A DNA stretch of 64,000 nucleotides from Vavraia culicis subsp. floridensis (taxonomy: Eukaryota; Microsporidia; Pleistophoridae): positions 2,438-66,437 of the forward strand of contig NW_007360629.1 of NCBI RefSeq assembly GCF_000192795.1, in the 5' to 3' direction. Below the pieces are notes generated by a model. The model saw only the letters and a list, made by a program, of their open reading frames with translations, searched no databases and was not told the DNA's origin. The position numbers and the translations under genes were made by a program. The stretch's first letter is position 1. Each line of letters begins with the position of its first letter. Positions 9,348 through 19,299 of this stretch are shown in pieces.

Positions 9348-12233
9348 CTATTTCTGATCACGAATAAAAACCGTTTCAATTCCTTCTCCCAGGACCAACA
9401 AACGGCTCCCAAGAATTTCAAACGAATTCACAACCCTCAAATATAACCTATGTAAAGATACAATCTCTAAGTTTAGGTCCAATACAAACATTTGCTTGTT
9501 TTTGCACAGGATGTAAATCCTATCAATGTCTATTTTTACATCAATTACCGGCGAGTTGGCGATCACCTTCTTGTTCATTACCCTGTTACACCCAATATCA
9601 GCGATCCTAAGCGTGTGATCATCACCAACAGAATACAATTTCTGATCATTACATGCTATCTTGAGTATGGCGTTGCTGTGTGCCTTCAGTTTGCGAATCA
9701 CTTCCATGTTCTGTCCTATTGCGCGTATGCAGCCGTCTGTGCCTGCTAGCAACAGATCTGCGCCAACGCACACCATGCTGAAATTCAGTACTTGTGTATT
9801 CACAGATTGCAGCACTGCAAGGCTCATTGTGAGCTTATACACCATCCCGCTAGAACTACTCACATAAACATGGTCATTCATTGCTATCGATAAAATCCTG
9901 TTCTTTAGCTTTAAGCTTCTTTCCTCAAGCAGTAACCCGTTTTTAAAGAATATTTTGTAGACATACGAGTCATTTGTGCAGCAGTAAAGATAAGTTGAGC
10001 GTTTGTGCCTCTGCACTTTGATGTCATTAACCTCACCTTTCAGTCGTATCCTGTCCACAAGCGTGTAATTCTTCAAGGCAAAAACGTTGCCTTCAAAGTC
10101 ACCTACGAACTGAACACAATCCGACACGCACGAGCAATTGATCAGGCTGTTGGTCAGAATAAGGTCTGCATCGTTTAAATAGTCCTTTTCGTATTTTATC
10201 AATTTAAAAAAGGTCATGTTTTGCCTTACAAAACTGAAGATGTGACCGTTGAAACTCCATTTTTTGGGTCTTGCACCGGTACGAACGCTGATTTCGCCTA
10301 TAAAACTGTAAACTACAAATTCTGATGAGCGGAACCCGCATGTCACAATCTGCCCGTCATGTATGTAAATTCCCTCAAGAAACACGCTATCGATAAACTT
10401 CCGGTAGACCATTCGTGTAGTCTCATCCAAAAAATAGATATACCCGTCCCTGGAACACATAACCACCCATCCGTTGCTTTCAACTATTCCTGTAATCGCA
10501 TCATCAGAGATCTTGAGCAATTCGTTTCTGTAAAAAAGTATGCCGGTACGGCACCCGTAAACATCCCTGCCCAAGGACACGATCTTCCTGTAGTGGAATA
10601 TTGTCAGTTCATTTCTCATATCGAATTGAACTATTCTATCGTAGAATGCAAATTTCACATGGAATTCGTCTGAATACACGCTAAAGTATCCGCTTTTGAC
10701 ATTGATTTCGATGGCAGACGTATAGTATTCGCTGATACCTGCCACGTCAAGTTCTTCCCGTTTTATTCTCCTAATATTTGCTGTCTCCATCTTACTATTC
10801 CTGTCTATCTCTGTATTTATCCCGCGCTCAATTCCACAGTACAGACCTGTTGACGTGTTTCTGCCGCCTGAGGTATAAATATGCCCATCAACACTTGATT
10901 TACACCTATGTTCCCCGTAGTTCCCTTTTCCGACGAACATCTCACGTATTTTCATTTCATTGTGCTCCAGCTTGTCGATATTGCTCGTTGTTGCATGTAC
11001 TTCCGTGCCATCGCCCTGCCCGGTCGCATTTATACGTTCACTTGCGCCCATTCCCTTCTCATAAACGTGCTTTTCAGCATTCCACAGCAACCAAATCTTG
11101 TCTTTGAAGCGTAGCACCATCATTCCAGGTTTGAGATAAAACTCAACGATGTCCTCTTCTACGCCCGACAAATCATACAGCTCTGTACCGTTGCAGACAA
11201 TCTGACACTTCTCATTGAGCAAGAACACATCTTGCCCCGATACGAATGTACGATCAGTGCTTAAGCACCCAAATTTTTTTTCCTTACACACCACCAATCC
11301 ACCATTTTTCAACCCGACAAGAAGTCTTCCACGATAAAAAGCTGCGCTGCACAAAGATTTATACGGAAAAGAAAATTTCATGCCATTAACAATTACGTTT
11401 CCGCATTCTGTAAGCGCAAAATAGTTATCTGCATCTTGTAAACCGCACCAATACACGCTACCTCTTAGTTCAACGTGCAATATCCTTGTGTCTGTGAGAT
11501 CCTTGATTAAAATAACAGAGCGGTCTTCAGAGCATGCCAGTATGGAATTGTTGACGCAAGAAATGTGCGTAACGGTACCATCGAACAGTTTTTTACCAAA
11601 TCCGTTCGTAATAACTCGTCCGTCTGTTGTTCCAATGATCGAGGTGACAGGTACTGTCCTTTGTTTTGTTCTATTTTCATGGTATCTCCCACTGCTAGGC
11701 ATTTCTTGTGCGATGAACGCTCTTCTGATCAGCGTTCCGGTGGTGATACACTCATCAAATACGAAGATTTTACGGCGATTTTTGTACAAAAACCTATCGG
11801 TGAGAACGTACAGGGATGATTTGACGATTAAAACACTCATAATACGTCCTTCTACCGGCATTTCTCCAAGCAAAGCAAATTTATGTGTGCCAGATGTATT
11901 CCTCAAATTGTTAGGTCGGATAATCCACCGATGTTTCTGCACGTAGTACCTGAACATGAACAATTTTTTATGCCTAGCTCGTTCTTTTTTACCAGCCACT
12001 TCTCCGCGAACGGTTTTCCTGTGATTCCATTCGTCCACCATTTCGCACCGCAAACTGTACAAAACTTGTAGCATGTCAATTCCGCACAGGATCACGTACC
12101 GCTTGTAGCAGATAATGTGGTAAATTGCGAACAAAGATCTGTGGTGCTCTTTTCCGTCTATGAACAGAACATTTGCCTTGCTATAATACAGCCGCGTATG
12201 ATGTGTGATGCTCAGGACCGGTGCAACGATCAT
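9348..12233 (-). CDS. large WD40/beta-propeller protein, possibly Trm734/WDR6-like
   Basis: 961 aa, built almost wholly of degenerate WD40 blades. Examples are HISCVNNSILACSEDRSVILI about residue 225 and LKAHSNAILKIACNDQKLYS about residue 860. There is no clear N-terminal signal or coiled coil. Length and the arrangement of multiple propellers from the N-terminus resemble WDR6/yeast Trm734 (about 1000 aa), partner of Trm7 in 2'-O-methylation of the tRNA anticodon loop. The alignment by eye is weak, and a UTP-type small-subunit processome protein or another large propeller is an alternative. The ATG at 12231-12233 has CCC five bases before it, like other conserved genes here. The segment about residues 380-480 (TGQGDGTEVHATTSN and following) is low in blade pattern and is probably a linker between propellers. 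Confidence 0.85.
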   Translation of the reverse strand: MIVAPVLSITHHTRLYYSKANVLFIDGKEHHRSLFAIYHIICYKRYVILCGIDMLQVLYSLRCEMVDEWNHRKTVRGEVAGKKERARHKKLFMFRYYVQKHRWIIRPNNLRNTSGTHKFALLGEMPVEGRIMSVLIVKSSLYVLTDRFLYKNRRKIFVFDECITTGTLIRRAFIAQEMPSSGRYHENRTKQRTVPVTSIIGTTDGRVITNGFGKKLFDGTVTHISCVNNSILACSEDRSVILIKDLTDTRILHVELRGSVYWCGLQDADNYFALTECGNVIVNGMKFSFPYKSLCSAAFYRGRLLVGLKNGGLVVCKEKKFGCLSTDRTFVSGQDVFLLNEKCQIVCNGTELYDLSGVEEDIVEFYLKPGMMVLRFKDKIWLLWNAEKHVYEKGMGASERINATGQGDGTEVHATTSNIDKLEHNEMKIREMFVGKGNYGEHRCKSSVDGHIYTSGGRNTSTGLYCGIERGINTEIDRNSKMETANIRRIKREELDVAGISEYYTSAIEINVKSGYFSVYSDEFHVKFAFYDRIVQFDMRNELTIFHYRKIVSLGRDVYGCRTGILFYRNELLKISDDAITGIVESNGWVVMCSRDGYIYFLDETTRMVYRKFIDSVFLEGIYIHDGQIVTCGFRSSEFVVYSFIGEISVRTGARPKKWSFNGHIFSFVRQNMTFFKLIKYEKDYLNDADLILTNSLINCSCVSDCVQFVGDFEGNVFALKNYTLVDRIRLKGEVNDIKVQRHKRSTYLYCCTNDSYVYKIFFKNGLLLEERSLKLKNRILSIAMNDHVYVSSSSGMVYKLTMSLAVLQSVNTQVLNFSMVCVGADLLLAGTDGCIRAIGQNMEVIRKLKAHSNAILKIACNDQKLYSVGDDHTLRIADIGCNRVMNKKVIANSPVIDVKIDIDRIYILCKNKQMFVLDLNLEIVSLHRLYLRVVNSFEILGSRLLVLGEGIETVFIRDQK

Positions 12234-12238
12234 AAGAA

Positions 12239-12241
12239 GGG
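12239..12241 (-). promoter_or_regulatory. CCC box of the large WD40 gene
   Basis: CCC on the minus strand five bases before the ATG; a TATTAAAAAT string precedes it. Confidence 0.4.
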
Positions 12242-12872
12242 ATTTTTAATACTTTGGTTGAAAACGGCATGTTACCGAGACAAGATGCGGCAAAAATCAA
12301 GCAATACAGTGTGAACGATTGCATGGTTATTGCCATGTTTAGCATCACAACACGTATCAATGATAAGATCAGTGTTGCTTGACTACACACCTACGAGGGA
12401 GGTAGCTCTACCAAATTTTACCTGAGTAACGTTTTGGAACAGATAAACGCATCTAGGGAAATGAAAATCGAATCTTTATGTCCGTACGTTTTCTTCGCTT
12501 TTACAATACGTCCGTTTACCTCTTCGTTCTGCTCACCCAGCGCATTTTCTTTTAATTCGCTTCTTACCTACCACCACGATCAATCGCACAAATTACCACT
12601 GATACAATCCAAAATGTAACTCATTTTTATCATGTATCGTGAAGTATGGCTAGAAACACTACCAAATACCTGAACAATACCAAGAGAACTGCTTTTCGAG
12701 TTAGGCATCAACAGAGCCTTTTGCACAGATCAATCTGGAAGGATGCCAGTACCAGAGCAATTCAAATTAAGAATACTTACGTCTAACAAATGGTTTACAT
12801 CGGGAATCGCTCCTAATATCTATCAAAATAAATTCGATCAATCTGCGTGTTATATGATTTACCTATTCAACT
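12242..12872. other. intergenic, nothing recognised
   Basis: Spacer between two minus-strand genes. Only short, motif-free frames. Confidence 0.45.
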
Positions 12873-13142
12873 TCATCTTTCTTTGTTTATATCCTTCAGT
12901 GAACTAACAAAAATGCAATGAGAACTCACAAAAACCTCTTCCGAGTATTTCAAAGACACGCTTTGATCCGTTAGTTCAACCAGTTGAAATGATTGCGTGT
13001 CGTTTCCCAGCGAATCGATGACCGTACCAAAACATTTGTGCATGCTATTATATACGTATGAGCCGTTGATAGGAATGCGCCCACAATCATTTTTTACAAG
13101 CACCGCCTTGTGGATATGCTCTACCTTCCCCAAACGCTCCAT
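12873..13142 (-). CDS. GAR1: H/ACA snoRNP protein GAR1-like (minimal)
   Basis: 89 aa. GAR1 is a core protein of H/ACA ribonucleoproteins, which with Cbf5, Nop10 and Nhp2 guide pseudouridylation of rRNA in the nucleolus. The protein reads as the bare Gar1 core: RLGKVEHI at residues 3-10, PINGSYVYN at 24-32 and FGTVIDSLG at 38-46. These correspond to the LGKV, (P)xGxxVY and IGKVxDxFG strands of the Gar1/Naf1 fold. The Gly-Arg-rich tails of most eukaryotic Gar1 proteins are absent, so it looks archaeal in length. Naf1, which shares the fold, is the main alternative, but it is normally much longer. No CCC box is seen before the ATG; an AAAATTT string lies about 30 bases upstream. Confidence 0.7.
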   Translation of the reverse strand: MERLGKVEHIHKAVLVKNDCGRIPINGSYVYNSMHKCFGTVIDSLGNDTQSFQLVELTDQSVSLKYSEEVFVSSHCIFVSSLKDINKER

Positions 13143-13921
13143 GATAGTTCCTGATTCGTTTCTTTTATTTGCAAATTTTCACAGTAATGATTCCTTTGTG
13201 TTTATCACGTGATATATTAATGGTAAATTTGATCACAGATTACGTTTTAATTATTTGTGACTTGCATTTGATGCGTGCGCAGCGCTGATAATAAAATACT
13301 TTGGCTCAGAACTGAGTATAAACCTGCATGAATGTGCTAGCGGCCTGTACATCTTCAGGATTGGTGCAATGCTTGGCAAGAGAATACTTAATCCTTGGTG
13401 TACTCTGTGGCGAAGAGAAACAGAAATGTAAAGGCTAAATTGTACATTGAGCGCGCAAAGAAAGAATGGTGAGTTAGCAGTCAAATGAACATAGTGGAGC
13501 GGAACAGTACCTGATATGCTCATAACAACTGGGAGGTGATCAGGTATTATGTACTTAATTTTAAATGATCGTTAACGTACCTCTCTGCACATCATGCAGC
13601 TCCATAATGACATGCAAGTGCGGTACAAATTGTTACCATTTATCACGTCATTACCAAACAGAAGAGCTGTGCAATAATCACTGTCTATGTACGGGAGAGC
13701 TACCAAAAGATCGGAGGAAGCACGTGGTCAATCCAGTGATACGACAGTCGCATTTTATCGGAGCTAAAGGGAAATGTGTCCATATTTGGTAAATGAATGC
13801 CGAGAAACAGCCATGTTTGTCCGGTGTAGCATCCTAGATAAACACAGCAAGGTGAGAAAGGGTTGTTACCATCTCGAAATGAGAAAGAACCGTGTAAACG
13901 TGTTTTAGGTATTTTAATATT
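13143..13921. other. intergenic, nothing firm
   Basis: Contains a plus-strand 75-codon frame at 13565-13792 that is Cys-rich (CTSC, CKCGTNC, CNNHCLC) and starts with ATG, but has no recognisable fold and no promoter signal. I do not call it a gene. Confidence 0.4.
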
Positions 13922-14490
13922 TCTTTTCTACACCGCAGTGGGGCAGTTTATATTTTGGTTCAAGTGGCATGCGATGTTCTGCTAACGGACCGCTTAACCA
14001 TCATCGTACAGCATACGAGCAGGCTGTCCTGGCCCACAAAGCACTCAACATGGCCCTAACAACTTTCGGTCCATGGAATGCAGATCAGTTCACATGTTGT
14101 AATTAAGGGCGTCTTCTCAACAAACGTGACAGCTAAATTCATCGAAATTGATGACAAAGCGATGGAATACTCCGCTTGATCTTCACAAATCCTGCTCCAT
14201 GAACAAAATATCGTGGCCACGGTCGGTCCTAAAGGACCAGAAGAGTGTGTCCATTCGGATGCTGTTCATGAAAAGACTGATAAGCTTACGAGTACCGTAC
14301 ATGATATTATATGCGTGCAGCACACAAAAAAGTGGAAGTATAGCGCAGTGCTCCGTTTTTTCTTTTCTCGCCAACACCGCGTATTATTTTGCCATCTTGT
14401 GTATCTGCCGGTAACTTCCTCGTCAGTGTTTCCTGTTCCATGCTCGCTGACACTGAGATGCGGCACATGCGCGATCTGCTAATGCACCAG
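13922..14490 (+). pseudogene. possible relic of a TCP-1/CCT chaperonin subunit (5' part)
   Basis: Three plus-strand pieces in different frames, in the right order, resemble the N-terminal region of CCT chaperonins. YEQAVLAHKALNMALTTFGP (near 14014-14073) matches the helix leading to the (T/S)xGPxGMNK nucleotide-binding loop. VVIKGVFSTNVTAKFIEIDD (near 14097-14156) matches the VINHLxKLFVTNDAATILxE strand region. AGNFLVSVSCSMLADTE (near 14406-14456) matches the GDGTNFV segment and its helix. At least one frameshift, one stop and extra sequence before the third piece separate them. The rest of the gene is missing and the 57-bp repeats follow directly. This is pattern reading only; chance similarity is possible. 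Confidence 0.33.
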
Positions 14491-14613
14491 ACTGCTCGTG
14501 GTACGAGTGCAGTTACATCGCACGGTCATCCACAGCAGCTTGCTTTAACTGCTCGTGGTACGGGTGTAGTTACATCGCACGGTCATCCACAGCAGCTTGC
14601 TTTAACTGCTCAG
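14491..14613 (+). repeat. 57-bp tandem repeat, about 2.1 copies
   Basis: Unit beginning TGCTCGTGGTACG starts at 14493 and again at 14550, with two differences between the copies, and a partial third start at about 14607. It lies about 130 bp upstream of the ELP3 start. 57 is a multiple of three and the frame through it is open, but no gene is evident. Confidence 0.9.
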
Positions 14614-14713
14614 CAATTTGATGCATCCAACACCGCACATCTGTGCGATCTTTCTCGATGTGCTGATGCCGATTGTGACCCTGCCAGTTTTTGTTTCTTG
14701 GCCCAGCTATTTC

Positions 14714-14733
14714 AAAATTTTTGAGCACGCCCC
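14714..14733 (+). promoter_or_regulatory. ELP3 promoter signals
   Basis: AAAATTTTT at 14714-14722 and CCCC at 14730-14733, 12 bases before the ATG. Confidence 0.5.
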
Positions 14734-14745
14734 ACGAACGTACCG

Positions 14746-16629
14746 ATGCCCCATTTGCACATCGCAATAGCACAGATAGTGAACATACTCATAAAGGAAC
14801 ACCAGAAGAACACACCGATAAACATAAACAGAACGATCGGCATGGTATCAAAGCAGCACAGCCTGAAACGAATACCCCGTCTGACAGAAATAATCAGTGC
14901 TATACCCGCGAAGTACCAGAATTTAATACACCTGATACGTGCAAAGCCTGTAAGAACAGCATCTGGCGTGGCCATAGTTGCGGTGATGTGCAAGCCGCAC
15001 AGATGCCCACACATCGCGCTGACCGGCAATATCTGCATTTACTGTCCGGGTGGGCCCGACTCAGAATTTGAGTACTCCACACAGTCGTACACCGGGTATG
15101 AACCAACCTCGATGAGGGCCATAAGAAACCGGTACGATCCGTTCATGCAGAGCCGTACACGTCTGAAGCAGCTTGAAAGCCTTGGGCACGTGCCCGACAA
15201 GGTTGAGTTCATTATAATGGGCGGCACGTTCTTGAGCCTCTCCAACGAGTACAAAAGGGATTTTGTGAAGAAGCTGCACGATTCACTCAGCGGGCATTGC
15301 TCGTCCACCTTGGAGGAGGCGATCAAATTCGGCGAGCACAGCAGAATTAAATGCATCGGCATCACAATTGAGACCAGGCCCGACTTTTGCTTCCGTCCAC
15401 ACATCTCTGAGATGCTTAGCTATGGCTGTACACGCGTTGAGATCGGTGTGCAGAGCATTTATGAGGAGGTGGCACGCGATACCAACAGAGGACACACGGT
15501 GAGTGCGGTCGCGTTTGCATTCCGGATGGCGAAGGACAGCGGATACAAAATTGTGAGTCACATGATGCCCAACCTACCGAATGTTGATAAGCAGCGCGAT
15601 TACGTGCAGTTCCAGGAGTTTTTCTCTAATCCAAAGTTTCGTAGTGACGGCTTGAAGATCTATCCCACGCTGGTTATCAAGGGCACAGGCCTGTACGAGC
15701 TGTGGAAGAATAAAATGTACAAGAACTACTCGCCTGATGAGCTTGTGGACTTTCTCGCACGAATACTCATGCTCGTGCCGCCATGGACACGGATATACCG
15801 GGTGCAGCGCGATATCCCCATGCCGCTCGTGTCATCGGGCGTAGAGTACGGAAATATCAGAGAGCTGGCAATGGCTAAGATTAAGGATTACGATGGCAGC
15901 TGCAGGGATGTGCGTAGCCGAGAGGTGGGCATCAAAAGGATTGCGGAGGGCATAGTGCCAAAGGAAATAACCATGGTGCGAAGAGATTACATGGCAAACA
16001 ATGGGTGGGAGACCTTTATAAGCTTTGAGGATGTGCAGAGCGACATTTTGATCGGACTGTTGAGGCTAAGAAAGTGCAGTACCGACACGTTCAGGAAGGA
16101 ATTGCTGGCCGCTGGGAGAATGGACAGCATGTCGTGCGGTCACGCAGAGATAAAGACATTGGACGATCAGAGCTGGAAGCGCAACGTCCTATACCACAAG
16201 AGGAGCGTAAATGTGAGCAACGATCTGGAGGAGAGAAGCAGATTAGCCGACAAGTATCCAGCGGGAGCACGCAACACGGCCATAAAAGCGGAAGGAGGTT
16301 GCACCGGTGGTAATCTGAGAGACAGAATAAAAAATGCACAACCGTTCGACTTTGCTGCTTACGCCCAGTTGAAGGAGATAAAGAACAGCAATGCAAGCAT
16401 CATAAGAGAGCTGCATGTATACGGCGTAGCGGTTCCCGTGGACAAGCAAAAGAACGAATGTTTCCAGCACAAGGGATACGGTGCCATGCTGATCGCTGAG
16501 GCAGAAAGAATTGCCAGAGAGGAGCACAGTTCCAACAAAATGGCCATAATATCGGGTGTAGGCACACGCAAGTACTACGAAAGATTTGGTTACTGGCTTG
16601 AAGGACCATACATGGTAAAGAACCTGTGA
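14746..16629 (+). CDS. ELP3: Elongator complex catalytic subunit ELP3
   Basis: 627 aa against about 555 in yeast. Elp3 is the catalytic subunit of Elongator and makes the cm5U-type modification of tRNA wobble uridines. Residues about 1-75 align with the N-terminal tRNA-binding part ([22 protein letters not shown]). The radical-SAM core follows, with the cluster cysteines in CKPHRC...GNICIYC (Cys 82, 87, 97, 100). The C-terminal GNAT acetyltransferase-like domain spans about residues 550-627 ([38 protein letters not shown]). Between LLRLRK (about 440) and IRELHVYG (about 550), where yeast has only about 15 residues, there is about 100 residues of charged, Gly-rich sequence. It stays in frame and I see no splice signals, so I treat it as a protein insertion. 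Convergent with DBP2; AATAAA at about 16685 may be the poly(A) signal. Confidence 0.96.
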   Translation: MPHLHIAIAQIVNILIKEHQKNTPININRTIGMVSKQHSLKRIPRLTEIISAIPAKYQNLIHLIRAKPVRTASGVAIVAVMCKPHRCPHIALTGNICIYCPGGPDSEFEYSTQSYTGYEPTSMRAIRNRYDPFMQSRTRLKQLESLGHVPDKVEFIIMGGTFLSLSNEYKRDFVKKLHDSLSGHCSSTLEEAIKFGEHSRIKCIGITIETRPDFCFRPHISEMLSYGCTRVEIGVQSIYEEVARDTNRGHTVSAVAFAFRMAKDSGYKIVSHMMPNLPNVDKQRDYVQFQEFFSNPKFRSDGLKIYPTLVIKGTGLYELWKNKMYKNYSPDELVDFLARILMLVPPWTRIYRVQRDIPMPLVSSGVEYGNIRELAMAKIKDYDGSCRDVRSREVGIKRIAEGIVPKEITMVRRDYMANNGWETFISFEDVQSDILIGLLRLRKCSTDTFRKELLAAGRMDSMSCGHAEIKTLDDQSWKRNVLYHKRSVNVSNDLEERSRLADKYPAGARNTAIKAEGGCTGGNLRDRIKNAQPFDFAAYAQLKEIKNSNASIIRELHVYGVAVPVDKQKNECFQHKGYGAMLIAEAERIAREEHSSNKMAIISGVGTRKYYERFGYWLEGPYMVKNL

Positions 16630-17836
16630 ACAGCATTTTATACAGCTCAACACCACGGTTGCATGCGTGATGTGCTTTTCAGACCAATAAACCGCAATTT
16701 ATAATTTTTTAATATTTTTTTACACGCCCCGTTCTTCTTGCGCTGTAAACGTTGCACTCACCGTGTTGCTTTCCGAGGCATTTCTCATCAGCAATCCACC
16801 CCACGTATAAAACACGTGCTAATTACGGTAAAAATACCAAACGGGTGGTTAACGTGTTAAATAATTGCACTCCTCACTTAAATCAGCACATTTTCATTTG
16901 CAGTGCGTTCTTCAGCGGTTATTACCAAAACATTGCTCTACGCCAACAGAAACGCCTTTTTACCGGATATCACCCTAATTTGACCTTTTCTCCGTGTCTA
17001 ACACACGTAAAGCACTCATCGTATCATTTGCGACACGCCAATACAAATATCACAGCTTGTACACCACGGCACTCTTTTTTGGAAAGGGAGGACAATAACG
17101 TGGTAGACCACGTGTAAGAAGTAATCTTCCACCAAAAGTACGTTCATTTGCCTTTCATGTCCAAAATTAGAACAACGCACCGTTCTGTTCTACCAGGACC
17201 GACCGCATGAACAACATTTGATTAATTTAGAGCAGAGCGGTGATCAGGGCTTAGCAAACGGAATTTACACTGCAAATCAACCACAGCACGTTGCTCGTCA
17301 TGAAAGACGCAAGGGAATAAACACAGCGACGAAAAATGGTTTAGTGCGTTAGCGCACAGACACACCGCGCTGCTGCTCCTTCCTCCAAATCATTCACTGG
17401 TAAATCCCTCAGCGCAGCAGGGTGCGATTGATTCGCTGGTGAGTGGTGCGAACGACGTGCGATGCCACCAACCGATCGTGACCAAGCGCTGATCACCAAA
17501 CCGCATAATTGGCAGATAACCGCTCTTGCATTCTGCCAGCAGCACCATCTCCGTTCACACACCGGGAGCGGTACCCTGCCAAACTTGCATGCTCGTCAAA
17601 TTCATCTGCTGTGCCGCCGTCTCTTCGGCAAGGACGCGACCAGCTGTCCGCGTACTCTGCAGACCAAAAAACGCGCTCATAATTCTTCGCTGCACATAGG
17701 CCCGTTCATTTGGGCATCGCAGGCGCATCTCCACGCCACAATGCCACCAAACACGGGCAACAGCGCGAATCAACGAGCGCCACAAAACTTTTCCACTAAA
17801 ATCGTTTTAATCACGCACTTAAATTAGCATGGCACC
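16630..17836. other. intergenic between convergent ELP3 and DBP2
   Basis: Unusually long for two convergent genes and relatively GC-rich. Frames of 60-120 codons exist on both strands but none shows a motif, a promoter signal or a convincing start. Confidence 0.45.
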
Positions 17837-19285
17837 TTACCATCGTCTTCTGCCATGGTTTCCTCGTCCTCTGTTGCTGCTGCTGTATCTATAACCACTG
17901 CTGCTCCTATACGCTCCGCCTCTGGGCACGATCTGCGCAAGGTCGTCAGGCACGCTCTGCCCAGCATTCTTAAGAATGTTCACGAGCTCGGCTGCATTAC
18001 CACGGTCTTCCTGCGTGAAGAACGCGATGGCGAGCCCTTCCTTCTGGTTGCCACGTGCTGTGCGACCTATCCTATGGATGTACGAGTCGCAGTTCGGCGG
18101 GAAGTCAAAGTTTATGACCGCCTGCACGTCTTTCACATCAAGACCTCGTGCTGCCACATCAGTGGCAATCAAAATGTTCTTACGCCCGCTCTTAAAATCG
18201 TTTATCACTCTGTCTCTGTTCTGCTGCGACTTGTCGCCGTGAATTGCCGAGGCGTAGTAGCGGTGCTTGCCAAGCTCATACTCCAACGTATCACACGTCC
18301 TCTTCTTGTTGCAGAAAATGATCACCTTCATGTCATTCTCATTCAGAAAGGACACCAGGTTGTCCACCTTGTCTCTTTCATCGCACACCCTCACCACTTG
18401 GTGTATTTTCTTGTTGCTTGTGAGTTCATCCTCGCCTATCGTTACCTGTATGTAATTCTTCATGAACGAGTACGCCAAGTCGCGCACTTCTCGTGGCCAT
18501 GTGGCGCTCCACATCAAAGTCTGCCGCTCCGGGTTCGTCTTCGGTATGATATTGCGCAGCTGCGGCTCGAATCCCATGTCCAACATGCGGTCGGCCTCGT
18601 CAAGCACGAGATAGGTCACACGTGATAGGTGTATGCAGCCCTGTTCCATCAGATCGATGAGCCTTCCTGGGGTGGCCACAAGCACCTCGACACCCCGTCT
18701 TATTCCCTGTCGCTGTGGAAAAGCGCTCACGCCACCGTACACGGCCAGCGACCGCATCTTGAAAAACCGGTCGTACTCCTCAACCACCTCCTGTATTTGC
18801 AAGCACAGCTCGCGTGTAGGTGCCAAGATCAGAGCGATCGGGCCGTCACCCGGCCTGAGCGGTTCCTGTGCAGCCGCATGCACGAGTGCGGGCAGCGCAA
18901 AAGAGATCGTCTTTCCCGACCCGGTCTGCGCAATTCCGACCATGTCTCTGCCCGACAGTGCCATCGGCCATCCCTGCGCCTGTATGGCCATAGGCGACTT
19001 GAACTCCTTCTTTTTGAAATAATTCTGCACACCCGCACCAAAATCAACGTCCTCAAAACCAATGATGGGCTTGGGCACGCCCTCACCGATAATTTTCATC
19101 TGATTCTTCTCTCTAAAGCTGTTCACCTCGTTATCGCCCATCTCGCTCACACGCGCGCTCTCTCTGTAAAAGTTCTTCTCGAAATCAATCGATCCATTGT
19201 CCTTTACCGAGTGAGTGCTCGGTGATTGACTGTAACTGCTGCTTCTGCTGCTTGTGCGCCAATTGCTCCTTTGATAGTTCGACAT
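17837..19285 (-). CDS. DBP2: DEAD-box RNA helicase DBP2 (p68/DDX5 type)
   Basis: 482 aa from the ATG at 19285. The frame is open upstream to other ATGs (19315, 19393). The one at 19285 is preferred because CCC lies 11 bases before it and the region above (AAAATTTTTTATAAAT) looks like promoter. Dbp2/p68 is an RNA helicase in mRNP assembly, ribosome biogenesis and mRNA decay. All motifs are present: Q motif (FKSPMAIQAQGWP), I AQTGSGKT (about 119-126), Ia PTRELCLQI, Ib TPGRLIDL, II DEAD in VLDEADRMLD, III SAT, IV VIIFCNKK, V ATDVAARGLDV, VI HRIGRTARG. The DNFY-type N-terminal block (FEKNFYRES) is typical of Dbp2. A Ser-rich N-terminus and a short Arg/Gly/Ser C-terminal tail resemble the RGG tail of the family. 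Confidence 0.96.
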   Translation of the reverse strand: MSNYQRSNWRTSSRSSSYSQSPSTHSVKDNGSIDFEKNFYRESARVSEMGDNEVNSFREKNQMKIIGEGVPKPIIGFEDVDFGAGVQNYFKKKEFKSPMAIQAQGWPMALSGRDMVGIAQTGSGKTISFALPALVHAAAQEPLRPGDGPIALILAPTRELCLQIQEVVEEYDRFFKMRSLAVYGGVSAFPQRQGIRRGVEVLVATPGRLIDLMEQGCIHLSRVTYLVLDEADRMLDMGFEPQLRNIIPKTNPERQTLMWSATWPREVRDLAYSFMKNYIQVTIGEDELTSNKKIHQVVRVCDERDKVDNLVSFLNENDMKVIIFCNKKRTCDTLEYELGKHRYYASAIHGDKSQQNRDRVINDFKSGRKNILIATDVAARGLDVKDVQAVINFDFPPNCDSYIHRIGRTARGNQKEGLAIAFFTQEDRGNAAELVNILKNAGQSVPDDLAQIVPRGGAYRSSSGYRYSSSNRGRGNHGRRRW

Positions 19286-19296
19286 GCTTTTTACAA

Positions 19297-19299
19297 GGG
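19297..19299 (-). promoter_or_regulatory. CCC box deciding the DBP2 start
   Basis: CCC on the minus strand 11 bases before the ATG at 19285. It favours this ATG over two in-frame ATGs further upstream. Confidence 0.4.

Noticed and set aside
13565..13792. 75-codon Cys-rich frame between GAR1 and the chaperonin relic
   Set aside because: Cys spacing fits no zinc-finger type and no promoter signal is present.
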